Of a stretch of 64,000 bases of DNA, positions 11,308-21,857 are shown piece by piece. This DNA comes from Cytophagaceae bacterium. Its GTDB lineage: Bacteria > Bacteroidota > Bacteroidia > Cytophagales > Spirosomataceae. The stretch spans positions 1-64,000 of the forward strand of contig CANFVE010000002.1 in NCBI GenBank assembly GCA_947450365.1, read 5' to 3'. Positions within the stretch are counted from its first letter, which is position 1, and each line of letters begins with the position of its first letter. Position numbers and translations under genes: made by a program. The notes beneath the pieces are model-generated. The model made no database searches, was not told where the DNA came from, and worked only from the letters and a program-made list of their open reading frames with translations.

Positions 11308-11326
11308 AGGCAACGAATTGCCTCTA
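11305..11326. terminator. Perfect 9-bp hairpin at stop codon (tagaggcaa-cgaa-ttgcctcta)
   Basis: Exact inverted repeat including the TAG stop; no downstream T-run, so terminator function is uncertain. Confidence 0.5.
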
Positions 11327-11371
11327 TGGTAGCCAAATATTCATCTGGTGCAAACCCAGTTATTGCATTTT

Positions 11372-11533
11372 TTCAAAGCGGATATCTCGTTACAAAATGG
11401 CCGTCCGCATCATCTGTGCATTCGATTACATTACGGGCGTTCGCATCATTTGAGCCGTCATGCGCAAATCGGCCATCCGATTATTCCACGCATTCATTTA
11501 CAAAGCGGGCGTCAATACGATATTGCGATATTC
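11372..11533. repeat. Degenerate 36-bp tandem repeat (about 4 units) between convergent genes, reaching into the 3' end of the DUF1080 gene
   Basis: TTACAWWRYGGSCGTYCG-type units at 11390, 11426, 11462 and 11498, spaced exactly 36 bp; a partial copy lies upstream at about 11372. Confidence 0.6.
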
Positions 11534-12418
11534 CACCGGTCCATGATCTCCTTGGATCATGATGGGGCCGGGTTCTCCTTCGTTACTATCCAAGGCCCCG
11601 CCGGTAATGCCTGGGATGGATTGGGTATAAATGATTTGTTTGCCATTACCAATCACGGTGACCAAACGACCCACGAGGGTAATATCAAAACTTTGCCATT
11701 CGCCAGGTGCTTTCGCGATGTTTTCAAGCGGTACGATGAAGCCATAAATAGCGCCTAATTGATCTTTTGCCGCTTCCATGCCTTGGCTATCGGCTACCTG
11801 GACTTCGTAACGGCCGCGTAGATAAACCCCACTATTACTTTCTTTTGGGTAACGGAATTCGATGTGCAATTTGAAGTCATGGTAGGTATCTTTTGTCCGA
11901 AGATTAGCGCCTGATTTTGGACTTTTTAAAATACCATCCTCCACGATCCATTGATTTTTTTTATTGATGGCTTCCCATCCCGTTAAATCCTTGCCATTAA
12001 AAATCTGAATCGGAGTGCCCCATGTAGGCGCTTTTTCGCGCCACAAAGCCGGTGCACGCACGCCTTTCCAGGTATATTTTTCGCCCTTGGGGGTGCTTAG
12101 AGTGCCTGACAATTGGTCGTTCTCGTAAGTTCCTTCCGCGATTAAATCTTGTTCGGCATCTTCCCATTGGGGTGGAATTTGAAAGGATATTTTGTTATCC
12201 TTGAAATTGATTTTGGATATCGGACGGGCACTTCCTCCTTCGCCCACAAAATGACCTGTTAAGGTTCGGATGCCTGAATGATTGATTTCAAGCCAAGAAG
12301 GAGCTGTTTTGCCAGGTGCTTTCGTGATGGTGATGTCCCAGCGACCCTCGATCGGTTCTTTGGCAAAAGCCATACAACTCAGGATCATTAAAAATAAAAA
12401 TAAGATAAGTTTTTTCAT
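11498..12418 (-). CDS. DUF1080 / 3-keto-disaccharide hydrolase domain protein
   Basis: FNGKDLTGWEAINKKNQWIVEDGILKSP...NLRTKDTYHDFKLHIEFRYPKESNSGVYLRGRYEVQVADSQG. Confidence 0.85.
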   Translation of the reverse strand: MKKLILFLFLMILSCMAFAKEPIEGRWDITITKAPGKTAPSWLEINHSGIRTLTGHFVGEGGSARPISKINFKDNKISFQIPPQWEDAEQDLIAEGTYENDQLSGTLSTPKGEKYTWKGVRAPALWREKAPTWGTPIQIFNGKDLTGWEAINKKNQWIVEDGILKSPKSGANLRTKDTYHDFKLHIEFRYPKESNSGVYLRGRYEVQVADSQGMEAAKDQLGAIYGFIVPLENIAKAPGEWQSFDITLVGRLVTVIGNGKQIIYTQSIPGITGGALDSNEGEPGPIMIQGDHGPVEYRNIVLTPAL

Positions 12419-12487
12419 GTGAATAGGTGATTTTTAGACCCTTAATTTAGAAAAATTCAGTCAAATTGTACGCTGTTTTATGGGCTA

Positions 12488-12516
12488 TTTGACGAAAATA
12501 ATTAGCCTTAAATTTG
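12488..12516 (+). promoter_or_regulatory. Bacteroidota sigma-ABfr-type promoter TTTG-N17-TAAATTTG
   Basis: TTTG 12488-12491, 17-bp spacer, TAAATTTG 12509-12516; upstream of the CDS at 12572. Confidence 0.6.
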
Positions 12517-12571
12517 TTTCCTCCTGAAATCAGGATTAGTTTTAGGGCGAAAAATTTGAACCTATTCACTC

Positions 12572-13837
12572 ATGAAAAAAACTGGATTGATGGCCCTTTT
12601 GTTGGGGCTTGTTGTCGCGAGCACCACATCATTTATCACTTTCAAAAAACCAAACCACTCCTTCGTTCCGGTAGCAGCCGAGGAAATTAAAGTGCCTTCT
12701 GGATTCAAAACGGAAATTATTGCATCGAATTTAGGGGCTACCCGCCATTTGACGATTTCTAAAAATGGAGACATTTATGCCAAATTATCCAAATTGAAAG
12801 ATGGCAAAGGCATTTACCTGCTTCGTGATACGAATAAGGATGGCCAAATCGATGAAACAACGTTGTTTGGGGATTATCCGGGTACTGGGATTTTGATCAA
12901 CGGTGGGTTTTTGTACGCATCCTCTAACAAAGGCGTATATCGCTATAAACTGAATGCACAAGAAGAAGTCATTGATAAAAATAATCCTGAAAATATTGTC
13001 GATGGCTTATTAGACCATGGGCGGGATAACGCCAAAACCTTCTCCATCGACAATGCACGCAAGAATATTTATGTGACAATCGGCTCTTACAATGACCCTT
13101 GTCGGATCCCAGGTACGGGAACGGGCATGATGCCTTGTACGATTTTGGATTCTGCGGGAGGTATTTGGAGATTTGATTTGAATAAATTGAATCAAAAATT
13201 CGGAGATGGTAAACGCTATGCGACTGGAATTAAGAATGCGGTGGGACAAACTTGGAATACAAAAACCAATTCGCTTTTTGTGACAGCGCATGGTCGGGGT
13301 GCTTTTCATGATTTTTATCCTCAATATTATACGCCAAAACAAAGTTCTGAGATTCCAGCGGAGACGATTTATGAGTTAAAAGAAGGCGATGATGGCGGCT
13401 GGCCGTATATCTATTATGACCAATTTCAAAAGAAGAAAATCGTAGCGCCAGAATATGGGGGGGATGGGAAAAAGACGGGTGGCGAAAAGGCATTGGATCC
13501 GACCGTCGCATTTCCTGCGCACATGGGCCCGAATGACATTTTGTTTTACACGGGAAAAATGTTCCCTGCGAAATATCGCAATGGGGCCTTTGTGGCTTTT
13601 CATGGTCAATCGGCCGAATTGAAAAAAGGCTATTTGGTGGCTTTTGTACCATTTGTGAATAATAAGCCGTCGGGCAACTGGGAGATTTTTGCCGATAATT
13701 TCGCCGGCCAGGATTTAGTTAAGCCGACGGGCCCGATTCAACATCGTCCTTGCGGATTAGCCCAAGGTCCGGATGGCGCCTTGTATGTCTGCGATGATTT
13801 GAATGGTTCGATTTTCAAAATCAGCTATAAGAAATAG
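12572..13837 (+). CDS. PQQ-dependent sugar dehydrogenase-like / beta-propeller protein
   Basis: IKVPSGFKTEIIASNLGATRHLTISKNGDIYAKL, GHGRGAF..., HRPCGLAQGPDGALYVCDD. Confidence 0.75.
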   Translation: MKKTGLMALLLGLVVASTTSFITFKKPNHSFVPVAAEEIKVPSGFKTEIIASNLGATRHLTISKNGDIYAKLSKLKDGKGIYLLRDTNKDGQIDETTLFGDYPGTGILINGGFLYASSNKGVYRYKLNAQEEVIDKNNPENIVDGLLDHGRDNAKTFSIDNARKNIYVTIGSYNDPCRIPGTGTGMMPCTILDSAGGIWRFDLNKLNQKFGDGKRYATGIKNAVGQTWNTKTNSLFVTAHGRGAFHDFYPQYYTPKQSSEIPAETIYELKEGDDGGWPYIYYDQFQKKKIVAPEYGGDGKKTGGEKALDPTVAFPAHMGPNDILFYTGKMFPAKYRNGAFVAFHGQSAELKKGYLVAFVPFVNNKPSGNWEIFADNFAGQDLVKPTGPIQHRPCGLAQGPDGALYVCDDLNGSIFKISYKK

Positions 13838-13853
13838 TAACTGTTCGAAAAGG

Positions 13854-13885
13854 TCGCCATCTTCTTTGGAGGGTGGCGATTTTTT
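13854..13885. terminator. Bidirectional intrinsic terminator between convergent genes
   Basis: tcgccatc ... ggtggcga (one G-U pair) followed by TTTTTT; sits between stops at 13837 and 13884. Confidence 0.75.
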
Positions 13886-14600
13886 ATTTGCGTTCACCCA
13901 AGATCCAAAGTGGTTTTTGAGGTCGTTCTAATTTGGATGGATTTTTAGACGCATAGGCTTGAATATGTTCTAAGGCGATGTCGATTTCGTCGGTGAAAAG
14001 GATGTTTTGGAAATCGGTGAATCCGACGGTTTCTTCTGAAATTAATTTTTCGAAATAGGCGCGCAGATGTTCATGGTAGTTGACCCCCATGACCACCACC
14101 GGGAAATTGCTAATTTTTCGAGTCTGAATGAGGGTAATCACTTCGAAAAATTCGTCAAGGGTCCCAAGGCCGCCGGGCATGACAACAAAGCCTGTTGAGT
14201 ATTTTCGAAGTAATTCTTTCCGCACGAAAAAATACTTGATGTTCACAAAACGATCTAAATATGGATTGGCTTTTTGTTCGAAGGGCAATTCGATGTTGCA
14301 ACCCAAGGAAATTCCACCCGCCTTTTTTGCTCCTTTATTTGCAGCTTCCATGATGCCAGGCCCGCCACCTGTCATGATGGCAAATCCAGCTTGGGATAAA
14401 TTGAAGGCCATTTCCTCCGACATTTGATAATAAGGATGATCTTCTTTGAATCGTGCGGAACCAAAAATTGTGATGCAGGGGCCAATAAAGTGCAGGTTTC
14501 GGAAACCTTTGATAAACTGAAAAAAGACGCGAATGGTAAAAAATAACTCTTTCCACCGGGATTGGTGACCTTTTAAAAAACTCGATTCACTTGTCATCAT
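13884..14600 (-). CDS. TIGR00730/LOG-family Rossmann-fold protein
   Basis: [40 protein letters not shown] (PGGxGTxxE). Confidence 0.9.
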   Translation of the reverse strand: MMTSESSFLKGHQSRWKELFFTIRVFFQFIKGFRNLHFIGPCITIFGSARFKEDHPYYQMSEEMAFNLSQAGFAIMTGGGPGIMEAANKGAKKAGGISLGCNIELPFEQKANPYLDRFVNIKYFFVRKELLRKYSTGFVVMPGGLGTLDEFFEVITLIQTRKISNFPVVVMGVNYHEHLRAYFEKLISEETVGFTDFQNILFTDEIDIALEHIQAYASKNPSKLERPQKPLWILGERK

Positions 14601-16050
14601 CTATAATAGTTTTTCCTAACACGAATGGCGCATCGGTTTTGTCTCGCACCTCCTGAACGCGCACACCTGGCATTAATTCCACCAAGCAAAAACCACCGCC
14701 CGGCAAGATATCAAAAACGCCCAACTCTGTCACAATTTTTTTTACGCATCCGATGCCTGTCAAAGGAAGTGTGCAGGTGGAAACTAGTTTAGAACGACCG
14801 TCTTTGCTGCAATGTTGCATCGCTACGATGATATTTTTCGCTGATGCCACTAAATCCATGGCACCGCCCATGCCTTTGACGAGTCGGTCCGGGATTTTCC
14901 AATTCGCAATATCTCCCTGTGCCGAAACTTGCATGGCACCCAATACCGTCACGTCTACGTGCCCTCCGCGAATCATCGTAAAGCTCGTCGCGGAATCGAA
15001 CAATGCGGCTCCAGGGATCATCGTAATGGGATGTTTGCCAGCATTAACGAGGTCGAGGTCTTCTTGGCCCTCTTCGGGATAGGGTCCGATGCCCAAAAGG
15101 CCGTTTTCTGATTGTAAAATTACATGTCTATCGACTGGGATAAAATTCGCCACGAGTGTCGGAATCCCGATGCCTAAGTTCACATAATCTCCCTCCTGAA
15201 TTTCCTGAGCGATTCGTGCGGCAATCAGATTTTTGATGGGGTCTTCCGGCGGGATGAATAAATCATTTTTTTCGGGGTTCAAATCGGAATTTGAATGTCC
15301 AGAACCATTCCGAAAGATATCATGTATCCCATGGGCGCCATTATGGCTAGGGCCGTCGCCTTTCTTCTGAAAGGCAAAATGAGTTTTAGGAGAGGAATGT
15401 TCTACCTCAAAAATCCGTTGGACATATATCCCCGGTGTATGGATTTCATTGGGATCCAAAGAGCCCAAGGGTACCAATTCTTCTACTTCGGCAATGGTGA
15501 TTTTACCGGCTGTGGCCATGATTGGATTGAAATTACGGGCCGTTCCGCGGTAGATTAAATTGCCATCGGGATCGCCTTTCCAGGCTTTGATGAGGGCGAA
15601 ATCAGCATGTAAGGCTTTTTCAAGCAAAAAGGTTTTGCCCTCAAAAAGGCGGATTTCTTTTCCATTAGCCACTTCGGTTCCTACGCCTGCGGGCGTATAA
15701 AAAGCGGGGATGCCGGCGCCAGCGCAACGAATCCGCTCCGCGAGCGTTCCCTGGGGAATCAGTTCGAACTCAATTTCATGTTTCAAGATCTCCCGTTCAA
15801 ATTCCTCATTTTCGCCTACATAGGAAACCATCATTTTTTTCACTTGGCGGTTTTCGAGCAGGAGACCGATGCCCACATGGTCATCGCCGCCATTATTGGA
15901 AATACAGGTCAGGTGTTTAACGTTTTTGTTGACAAGCGCCTGAACGGATTCTTCGGGAATTCCACAAACGCCAAAGCCCCCGAGCATGAGTGTCGCCCCA
16001 TCTTGGATATCGGAAATGGCGGCTGAGGCATTCGGGAAAACTTTAGGCAT
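14587..16050 (-). CDS. 3-oxoacid CoA-transferase, subunits A and B fused (SCOT-like)
   Basis: A-part: [20 protein letters not shown]-part: [26 protein letters not shown] and catalytic [12 protein letters not shown] in one ORF. Likely start is M13 of the ORF (16050). Confidence 0.85.
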   Translation of the reverse strand: MPKVFPNASAAISDIQDGATLMLGGFGVCGIPEESVQALVNKNVKHLTCISNNGGDDHVGIGLLLENRQVKKMMVSYVGENEEFEREILKHEIEFELIPQGTLAERIRCAGAGIPAFYTPAGVGTEVANGKEIRLFEGKTFLLEKALHADFALIKAWKGDPDGNLIYRGTARNFNPIMATAGKITIAEVEELVPLGSLDPNEIHTPGIYVQRIFEVEHSSPKTHFAFQKKGDGPSHNGAHGIHDIFRNGSGHSNSDLNPEKNDLFIPPEDPIKNLIAARIAQEIQEGDYVNLGIGIPTLVANFIPVDRHVILQSENGLLGIGPYPEEGQEDLDLVNAGKHPITMIPGAALFDSATSFTMIRGGHVDVTVLGAMQVSAQGDIANWKIPDRLVKGMGGAMDLVASAKNIIVAMQHCSKDGRSKLVSTCTLPLTGIGCVKKIVTELGVFDILPGGGFCLVELMPGVRVQEVRDKTDAPFVLGKTIIDDDK

Positions 16051-16501
16051 GCCCATATTTCTGAAGGATGGCGATTTGACCCGCATGGTAAGCCGTATGA
16101 GAAACGATGCGCGCGAAGGCTTCTGCTAGCGTTTTTGTGCCAAATTCTTGTGTGTGGATTTCCTTTTCCCAATCCTCTTCTGTCTGCTTGGAGACGATGT
16201 CACAAAGGGCATCTCCGGCCTCTTGCATATAGCGCTGAAGGGCAGGCAGGTCGGTCCACTCCCCCGTATCTTTTTTGTCGATAACCGTTTTGGCTATCAC
16301 CTTAATATCTGGGGAACCAAACACATTTTTACCAAAAAGCAATTCGACATCCGCGATGTGACGTAACAAAAATCCAATGGAATTTGGGGCATCTCCGAGT
16401 TTTTTCCCTAGATCCTCTGACGAAATAAGATCCATTTGCTTTTGCAATCGGGTTCTAGCTTCTGCCCATATGTCGAGCAGCTGACGAGTTCTTGTTTTCA
16501 T
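16043..16501 (-). CDS. DinB-family protein (DUF1572/DUF664-like)
   Basis: [18 protein letters not shown]...[19 protein letters not shown] (conserved His pattern). Confidence 0.75.
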   Translation of the reverse strand: MKTRTRQLLDIWAEARTRLQKQMDLISSEDLGKKLGDAPNSIGFLLRHIADVELLFGKNVFGSPDIKVIAKTVIDKKDTGEWTDLPALQRYMQEAGDALCDIVSKQTEEDWEKEIHTQEFGTKTLAEAFARIVSHTAYHAGQIAILQKYGHA

Positions 16502-16520
16502 ATGAAGGCGAAATTGGGGA

Positions 16521-17747
16521 TTATTCCTGAGGGAATTTATGATATATGTCAGCGTTACGGATTATTTCGCCGCTGGCATTCACGTCGATTTTTGGGTACC
16601 AAATGAGCAAAAGGGTATTTCCTCTCAGTGGAACACTGACTGATTTGGGATTGATGCGATTCGTCGCAAAATTGACCGTATCCAAGGCGATTTTATTTTT
16701 TCCTAACAACCAACGACCTAATTCCAAGGGTTTCTCCAAGCGCACACAACCATGGCTGAAATAGCGCTGGCTCGCTTGAAATAATTTTTTTTCCGGACTG
16801 TCATGCAAAAAAATGGTGAATGGGCTTTGGAATTGCAATTTTATGAGGCCGAGGGAATTGTCGCAACCGGTACTTTGCCGCAACGTGTATGGAAAGTTTT
16901 TAGGACCTAAGGATTTCCAATTGACACTCGTCGGGTCAATCACCTCATTTCGCGCATTCAGCACTTGAAACTGATTGTCTTCAAAATAATGCTTGTTTTT
17001 GAGGATTTTGGGTAATAATTCCTTCGCCGCGATACGTTTAGGAACATACCAAAAGGGATTGATTATCAGGGTGTGAAATCGGCTTACTAAAGTTCTTGTC
17101 TGATTTTCAGGTTTGCCCAGAACCACCTTCATTTTCATGATGGGCCGAGTGGCTTGAAAGACTTCAAGTTCCGCTCGGGGAATATTGACAAGCACCACAT
17201 GTTGATTTTTTTTTAGGGCATAGAGCCAACGATATTCCTGAATCGCGTCCAATAAATCCGATTTTTTCCAAGGTTCCGCCTCGGTCCAATGTGCCAGCGC
17301 CTCGATTAATGAATTGACCTCCGGCACGCGTGTATACAATAATTTAGCCAAGCTTGCCAATGAATTACCTGCCCATGCGGCTTCGACCTGCGCCTCAAGC
17401 TTGGCGTCTTTGACGGGGTTTTTGACCCCGATAAAATCAAGGCTAGGGGCTTTATTGCCATAGCTTAAGTCTTCAAAAAAATGCAAGGCTATTTGCTTTA
17501 TTTTTCCAATGAGCTGGAGTGAATCGGCCGGAGGGATAGCAAGGTTTTTGGGTTGGGCCAATAGCGAATCGATGCATCCATGCGAATAATCACTCGACCG
17601 AAGCGCCATCGAGGGCGCCGCATGAATCAAACTGTCCAATGTGCGAATGGAGGCTGTTTGGTCTAGTTTCGACGTATTTTTTTGACCAAAGGCATGTATT
17701 CCACTGGAAAGTAGTAGGGTAATCAAGAAGGCGCCAGCTCGTTTCAT
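16521..17747 (-). CDS. L,D-transpeptidase (YkuD domain), periplasmic
   Basis: Catalytic region IFLHDSPEKKLFQASQRYFSHGCVRLEKP (HD...SHGCVR). Confidence 0.9.
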   Translation of the reverse strand: MKRAGAFLITLLLSSGIHAFGQKNTSKLDQTASIRTLDSLIHAAPSMALRSSDYSHGCIDSLLAQPKNLAIPPADSLQLIGKIKQIALHFFEDLSYGNKAPSLDFIGVKNPVKDAKLEAQVEAAWAGNSLASLAKLLYTRVPEVNSLIEALAHWTEAEPWKKSDLLDAIQEYRWLYALKKNQHVVLVNIPRAELEVFQATRPIMKMKVVLGKPENQTRTLVSRFHTLIINPFWYVPKRIAAKELLPKILKNKHYFEDNQFQVLNARNEVIDPTSVNWKSLGPKNFPYTLRQSTGCDNSLGLIKLQFQSPFTIFLHDSPEKKLFQASQRYFSHGCVRLEKPLELGRWLLGKNKIALDTVNFATNRINPKSVSVPLRGNTLLLIWYPKIDVNASGEIIRNADIYHKFPQE

Positions 17748-18451
17748 GGGTTGAAATAGTCCAAAATCGCCTGACTAATCAGCGCATGTCCACGCGCATT
17801 CGGATGGTTGACTTGGGACATTAATTCCGGAAGCGGAACGCCCTGATTCACCTGATTCCGAAAAATCCCATAGGAATCTACGCAACCGACGTGGTATTTT
17901 TGCGCCAAGGCTTTTATTTGATCTCCATGTTGGTCTAATATGCTGGCGGTATCGGAGATAGGTACCCGTTGGTCCGGAGAGGCCGTCAATAAAATGACCT
18001 TGATGTTTTTGGCTAAGGCCTTTTGAATCATGTCTTCCCAAGCGGCTTTGGCTTTTTCCAGTCCGGGGCCTCGGTCGTTTAGAGCATAATCGATGAACAG
18101 CACATCTGGGCGGTGTACCAATACTTCCTCGTCAAAACGCTTCGCGCCACTAATTGAATTTTCACCACCAATCGCGGTATTAATCAGATTGATGACGGCT
18201 AAAGGATAGTTATTTTTTAGGGCTTGTAGGACTTGGAAGGGATAGGCGCCGAGGGTATTGACTGTTGGCGTTTTAAAATAGCCCGCGGGTACGGAATGCC
18301 CATGAAATACGAGGTTGATTGTCCGGTTTTTGGGCCATTCGGTTTTCATGATGGCTTGAATGTCGGCGAGATAGGTTTTTTGATCCGCCAACTGAGCCAT
18401 TGTGACATGAGACAGGAAGAGACATACGAAAAAGACGAGACGAGTTTTCAT
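17744..18451 (-). CDS. SGNH/GDSL hydrolase-family protein
   Basis: LVFHGHSVPAGYFKTP, IDYALNDRG, NHPNARGHALISQAILDYF. Confidence 0.75.
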   Translation of the reverse strand: MKTRLVFFVCLFLSHVTMAQLADQKTYLADIQAIMKTEWPKNRTINLVFHGHSVPAGYFKTPTVNTLGAYPFQVLQALKNNYPLAVINLINTAIGGENSISGAKRFDEEVLVHRPDVLFIDYALNDRGPGLEKAKAAWEDMIQKALAKNIKVILLTASPDQRVPISDTASILDQHGDQIKALAQKYHVGCVDSYGIFRNQVNQGVPLPELMSQVNHPNARGHALISQAILDYFNP

Positions 18452-18529
18452 GGGCTAACAGATTTATTTCTTCAAGTTACTAAAAGCCAAATATATCCAT
18501 TCGCATTATGAGATAAATTCTTTTTTATC

Positions 18530-18558
18530 TATTATTGTATCAATTATACACAATAATA
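18530..18558. promoter_or_regulatory. Inverted repeat TATTATTGT-N11-ACAATAATA upstream of the carboxylesterase pair
   Basis: Exact 9-bp arms; directly followed by AACCTAT and the start codon at 18575. Confidence 0.35.
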
Positions 18559-18574
18559 AACCTATTTGTAACTA

Positions 18575-20206
18575 ATGAAAAAAACTAGTCTATTCACTGG
18601 ACTTCTTTGCCTATTTTTGCATGGCATGATGGCTCAAACTGATTTTACATTACCTGTTCAAACGACGATTGAGACGGGGACTATTGAAGGGAAATTCCAT
18701 ACCTTGACGGGAATTCAAACCTATTTCGGGGTACCTTTTGCGAAGGCACCGGTGGGAGCGCTTCGTTGGAAAGCACCACAGCCCGCTGCCGCCTGGAAAG
18801 GGGTGAAGGAAACGAAAGCCTTTGGTCCACGTCCGGTGCAAGCCATGGTGTTTGGCGATATGAATTCGCGTTCCGCGGGTTTAAGTGAGGATTGTTTATA
18901 TCTAAATGTGTGGACTCCGGCCAAGCGGACAGATAAAAATTTGCCTGTTTTGGTGTATTTTTTTGGTGGAGGATTTTCGGCGGGGGATGCTTCGGAGCCA
19001 CGCTATGATGGGGAGGCGATGTCGAAAAAGGGGATTGTGGTGGTGACGGTGAATTATCGGTTGGGTATTTTTGGTTTTTACGCACATCCAGAATTAAGTG
19101 CTGAGACAGCGTATAAAGGGTCGGGAAATTATGGCTTGATGGATCAGGCTTTTGCGTTGCAATGGGTGCAAAAAAACATTCAGGCTTTCGGCGGGGATCC
19201 GAAGAAGGTGACTATTGCCGGGGAATCTGCCGGTTCCATTTCCGTGAGTGCACAGATGGCTTCGCCTTTGGCTCGAAATACAATTGCCGGGGCGATCGGC
19301 GAAAGTGGTGGGGCGATTAACCCGACCTTGTTTCCTGTTCCTTTAGCCCAAGCCGAAAAGGAAGGAAAAGAATTTGCAGATAAAGCCGGTTTGAAAACCA
19401 TCGCGGACATGCGGGCTTTGTCGACCAAAGAGCTTTTTGAAATATTTAAAGACTCGCGTCGTTTTGGATTTTCGACGGTCATCGATGGATATGTGTATCC
19501 GAAAAGTTTGCCGGAGATTTTTAATGCGGGCCAACAAGCCCAAGTGCCTCTCTTACTCGGCTGGAATTCTGCAGAAGTTCCAGGTAGCGCATTTATGCAA
19601 GGAAAAGCCTTTACAGTAGATAATTACGCTGCCAAAGTGAAGGAAGTTTTTCCCGCGGATCATGAAACAGTGATGAAATTATATCCGGGTACTACTGAGC
19701 AGGAGGTGGAATATTCGGCTACGGCCTTAGCTGCCGACCGATTTATTTCCTATAGTACATGGAAATGGTTTGACCTACATCGGAAAAATAGCAAGCAACC
19801 GGTATATCGTTATTTATACAGCAAGCTACGCCCGCCTTTGGTCGATAAAACAACCACCGCTGCCTTAGCCGGCGGAACGGTTAAAGCAGATCCGAATGCG
19901 CCAAAACAACGTCCGGCGATTGGTGCGCCGCATGCCTGCGAAATCGAATATTGCATGGGTAATTTGCATTTAATCAAAGAATTTGCCTTTACTCCAGAGG
20001 ATTATAAAGTCTCGGAAACGATGTTTACCTTTTTTGCGAATTTCATTAAAACGGGTAATCCGAATGATGGGAAATTGCCTAATTGGCCGATGGCCGCCGC
20101 GCAAGATAAAAATCCGCCCGTGATGGTCTTGGATGTCGAATCTAAGGCCGTAAATGCAAAAGACGACGCACGTTATGAATTTTTAGATCGTTTTTATAAA
20201 AACTAA
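18575..20206 (+). CDS. Type-B carboxylesterase/lipase
   Basis: EDCLYLNVWTPAK, VYFFGGGFSAGD, nucleophile GESAGSISVSAQMASP, HACEIEYCMGN. Confidence 0.9.
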   Translation: MKKTSLFTGLLCLFLHGMMAQTDFTLPVQTTIETGTIEGKFHTLTGIQTYFGVPFAKAPVGALRWKAPQPAAAWKGVKETKAFGPRPVQAMVFGDMNSRSAGLSEDCLYLNVWTPAKRTDKNLPVLVYFFGGGFSAGDASEPRYDGEAMSKKGIVVVTVNYRLGIFGFYAHPELSAETAYKGSGNYGLMDQAFALQWVQKNIQAFGGDPKKVTIAGESAGSISVSAQMASPLARNTIAGAIGESGGAINPTLFPVPLAQAEKEGKEFADKAGLKTIADMRALSTKELFEIFKDSRRFGFSTVIDGYVYPKSLPEIFNAGQQAQVPLLLGWNSAEVPGSAFMQGKAFTVDNYAAKVKEVFPADHETVMKLYPGTTEQEVEYSATALAADRFISYSTWKWFDLHRKNSKQPVYRYLYSKLRPPLVDKTTTAALAGGTVKADPNAPKQRPAIGAPHACEIEYCMGNLHLIKEFAFTPEDYKVSETMFTFFANFIKTGNPNDGKLPNWPMAAAQDKNPPVMVLDVESKAVNAKDDARYEFLDRFYKN

Positions 20207-20210
20207 AACC

Positions 20211-21809
20211 ATGAAAAAAAACCTATTAACAATTGCTTTCCTTGCCCTTTGTTTTGGCACTCAAGCGCAAATTACCACAGGCGAGGATTTTGCTGTGGTC
20301 CCGACGGACAATGGTAAAGTACGCGGATATCTCCACCAAGGCATTTATACCTACAAGGGAATTCCATATGCTGAGGCTGCGCGATTTGAAGCTCCGCATA
20401 AGCCGAAGGCCTGGACCGGTGTTCGGAGTTCCTTGACCTACGGGCCGGTTGCGCCCTTGTTGGACCCGACCGTTGCCGTACAAGACGAGTCCGAATTCGT
20501 GTTTAATCATTCTTGGGGATATCCAAACGAGGATTGCATGCGGATTAATGTCTGGACGCCGGGCATTCAGGATGGCAAAAAACGTCCGGTCTTGTTTTGG
20601 ATTCATGGCGGTGGTTTTACCTCGGGTTCGTCCCAAGAATTGCCTTCAACGGATGGGGAGAATTTAGCCAAAAAGGGAGATGTTGTGGTCGTTTCGATTA
20701 ATCATCGCTTGAATATTACGGGCTATTTAGATATGTCGGCCTATGGCGATAAATACAAAACCTCGGCGAATAACAGCGTCCTTGATATGAAAGCGGCCCT
20801 CGAATGGGTGAAAGCGAATATCGCAGCATTTGGGGGTGATGCCTCGAATGTGACGATTTTCGGTCAATCCGGCGGTGGTGCCAAAGTGAACACCCTGATG
20901 GCCATGCCTTCAGCCAAAGGATTATTTCACAAAGCGATTAACCAAAGTGGGGCTTTTCGTTCCAATATGTTGGACAAAAAAACTACTCAAAGCATCACCG
21001 CTGAGGTATTAAAAGTATTGAACATCGCGCCAGCTCAGGCGGATAGTTTACAAAAAATCCCATTTGCCCAATTGGCTGCGGCTGGGAAAAAGGCCTTGGC
21101 GGTTGTAGCGGCTCAATTGAAAGCAGCAGGTAAGCCGGTGGGAGCTTTTGGATTAAGTTGGGGACCGAGTTTAGATGGAGAAGTGCTTCCCTACCAAATT
21201 TCTTCTCCCGAAGCTTTGGCCCTATCTAAAAATATTCCTTTAATGATCGGAACGGTAAAAAATGAATTTATGCCTTCCTTGGGCGCTGGATTGTCGAATG
21301 CGAGTATGCCTGAGATCGAGGCCTATATGAAAAAGCGCTATGGTGATAAGGCAGATGCTGTGAAATCAGCGGTGAAAAAAGCCTATCCGAATGATACCAA
21401 ACCCTCTGATTTAATCGATGTGGATGTGATGTTTCGTCCGGGGGCCGTGGATCAAGCGAATTTGAAATCAGGATTTGGGGGTGCGCCGGTGTTTATGTAT
21501 TTGTTGACCTGGCAATCGCCCGTGATGGGTGGGAAGTATAAGGCGATTCATTGCATCGATTTGCCTTTTTGCTTTAACAACATCGCCCGGAGCGAAGAAA
21601 TGACCGGCGGTCAAAAAGACGCCTATGTATTAGCAGATAAAATGAGCCAGGCATGGATTAATTTTGCACGCTTGGGTAATCCGAATCACAAGGGCTTACC
21701 GACATGGCCTGCCTATGATGCCTCAAAAACGCCTACCATGCATTTTAACAATACCTGTGAGGTGAAACCGCAATTGGATCAAGACTTATTCAAATTGGTC
21801 GTCCAATAA
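20211..21809 (+). CDS. Type-B carboxylesterase/lipase (tandem paralog)
   Basis: EDCMRINVWTPG, FWIHGGGFTSGSS, GQSGGGAKVNTLMAMP, HCIDLPFCFNN. Confidence 0.9.
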   Translation: MKKNLLTIAFLALCFGTQAQITTGEDFAVVPTDNGKVRGYLHQGIYTYKGIPYAEAARFEAPHKPKAWTGVRSSLTYGPVAPLLDPTVAVQDESEFVFNHSWGYPNEDCMRINVWTPGIQDGKKRPVLFWIHGGGFTSGSSQELPSTDGENLAKKGDVVVVSINHRLNITGYLDMSAYGDKYKTSANNSVLDMKAALEWVKANIAAFGGDASNVTIFGQSGGGAKVNTLMAMPSAKGLFHKAINQSGAFRSNMLDKKTTQSITAEVLKVLNIAPAQADSLQKIPFAQLAAAGKKALAVVAAQLKAAGKPVGAFGLSWGPSLDGEVLPYQISSPEALALSKNIPLMIGTVKNEFMPSLGAGLSNASMPEIEAYMKKRYGDKADAVKSAVKKAYPNDTKPSDLIDVDVMFRPGAVDQANLKSGFGGAPVFMYLLTWQSPVMGGKYKAIHCIDLPFCFNNIARSEEMTGGQKDAYVLADKMSQAWINFARLGNPNHKGLPTWPAYDASKTPTMHFNNTCEVKPQLDQDLFKLVVQ

Positions 21810-21828
21810 GCTGAATGTAAATCATGAG

Positions 21829-21857
21829 AAAGACCCGCCGAAAATCGGGTCTTTTTT
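21829..21857. terminator. Intrinsic terminator between convergent genes
   Basis: aaagacccg-ccgaaaat-cgggtcttt followed by T-run. Confidence 0.8.

Noticed and set aside
11326-11758. Plus-strand ORFs 11326-11562 and 11348-11758
   Set aside because: They cross the 36-bp repeat and then run antisense through the well-supported DUF1080 gene; recorded as repeat, not CDS.
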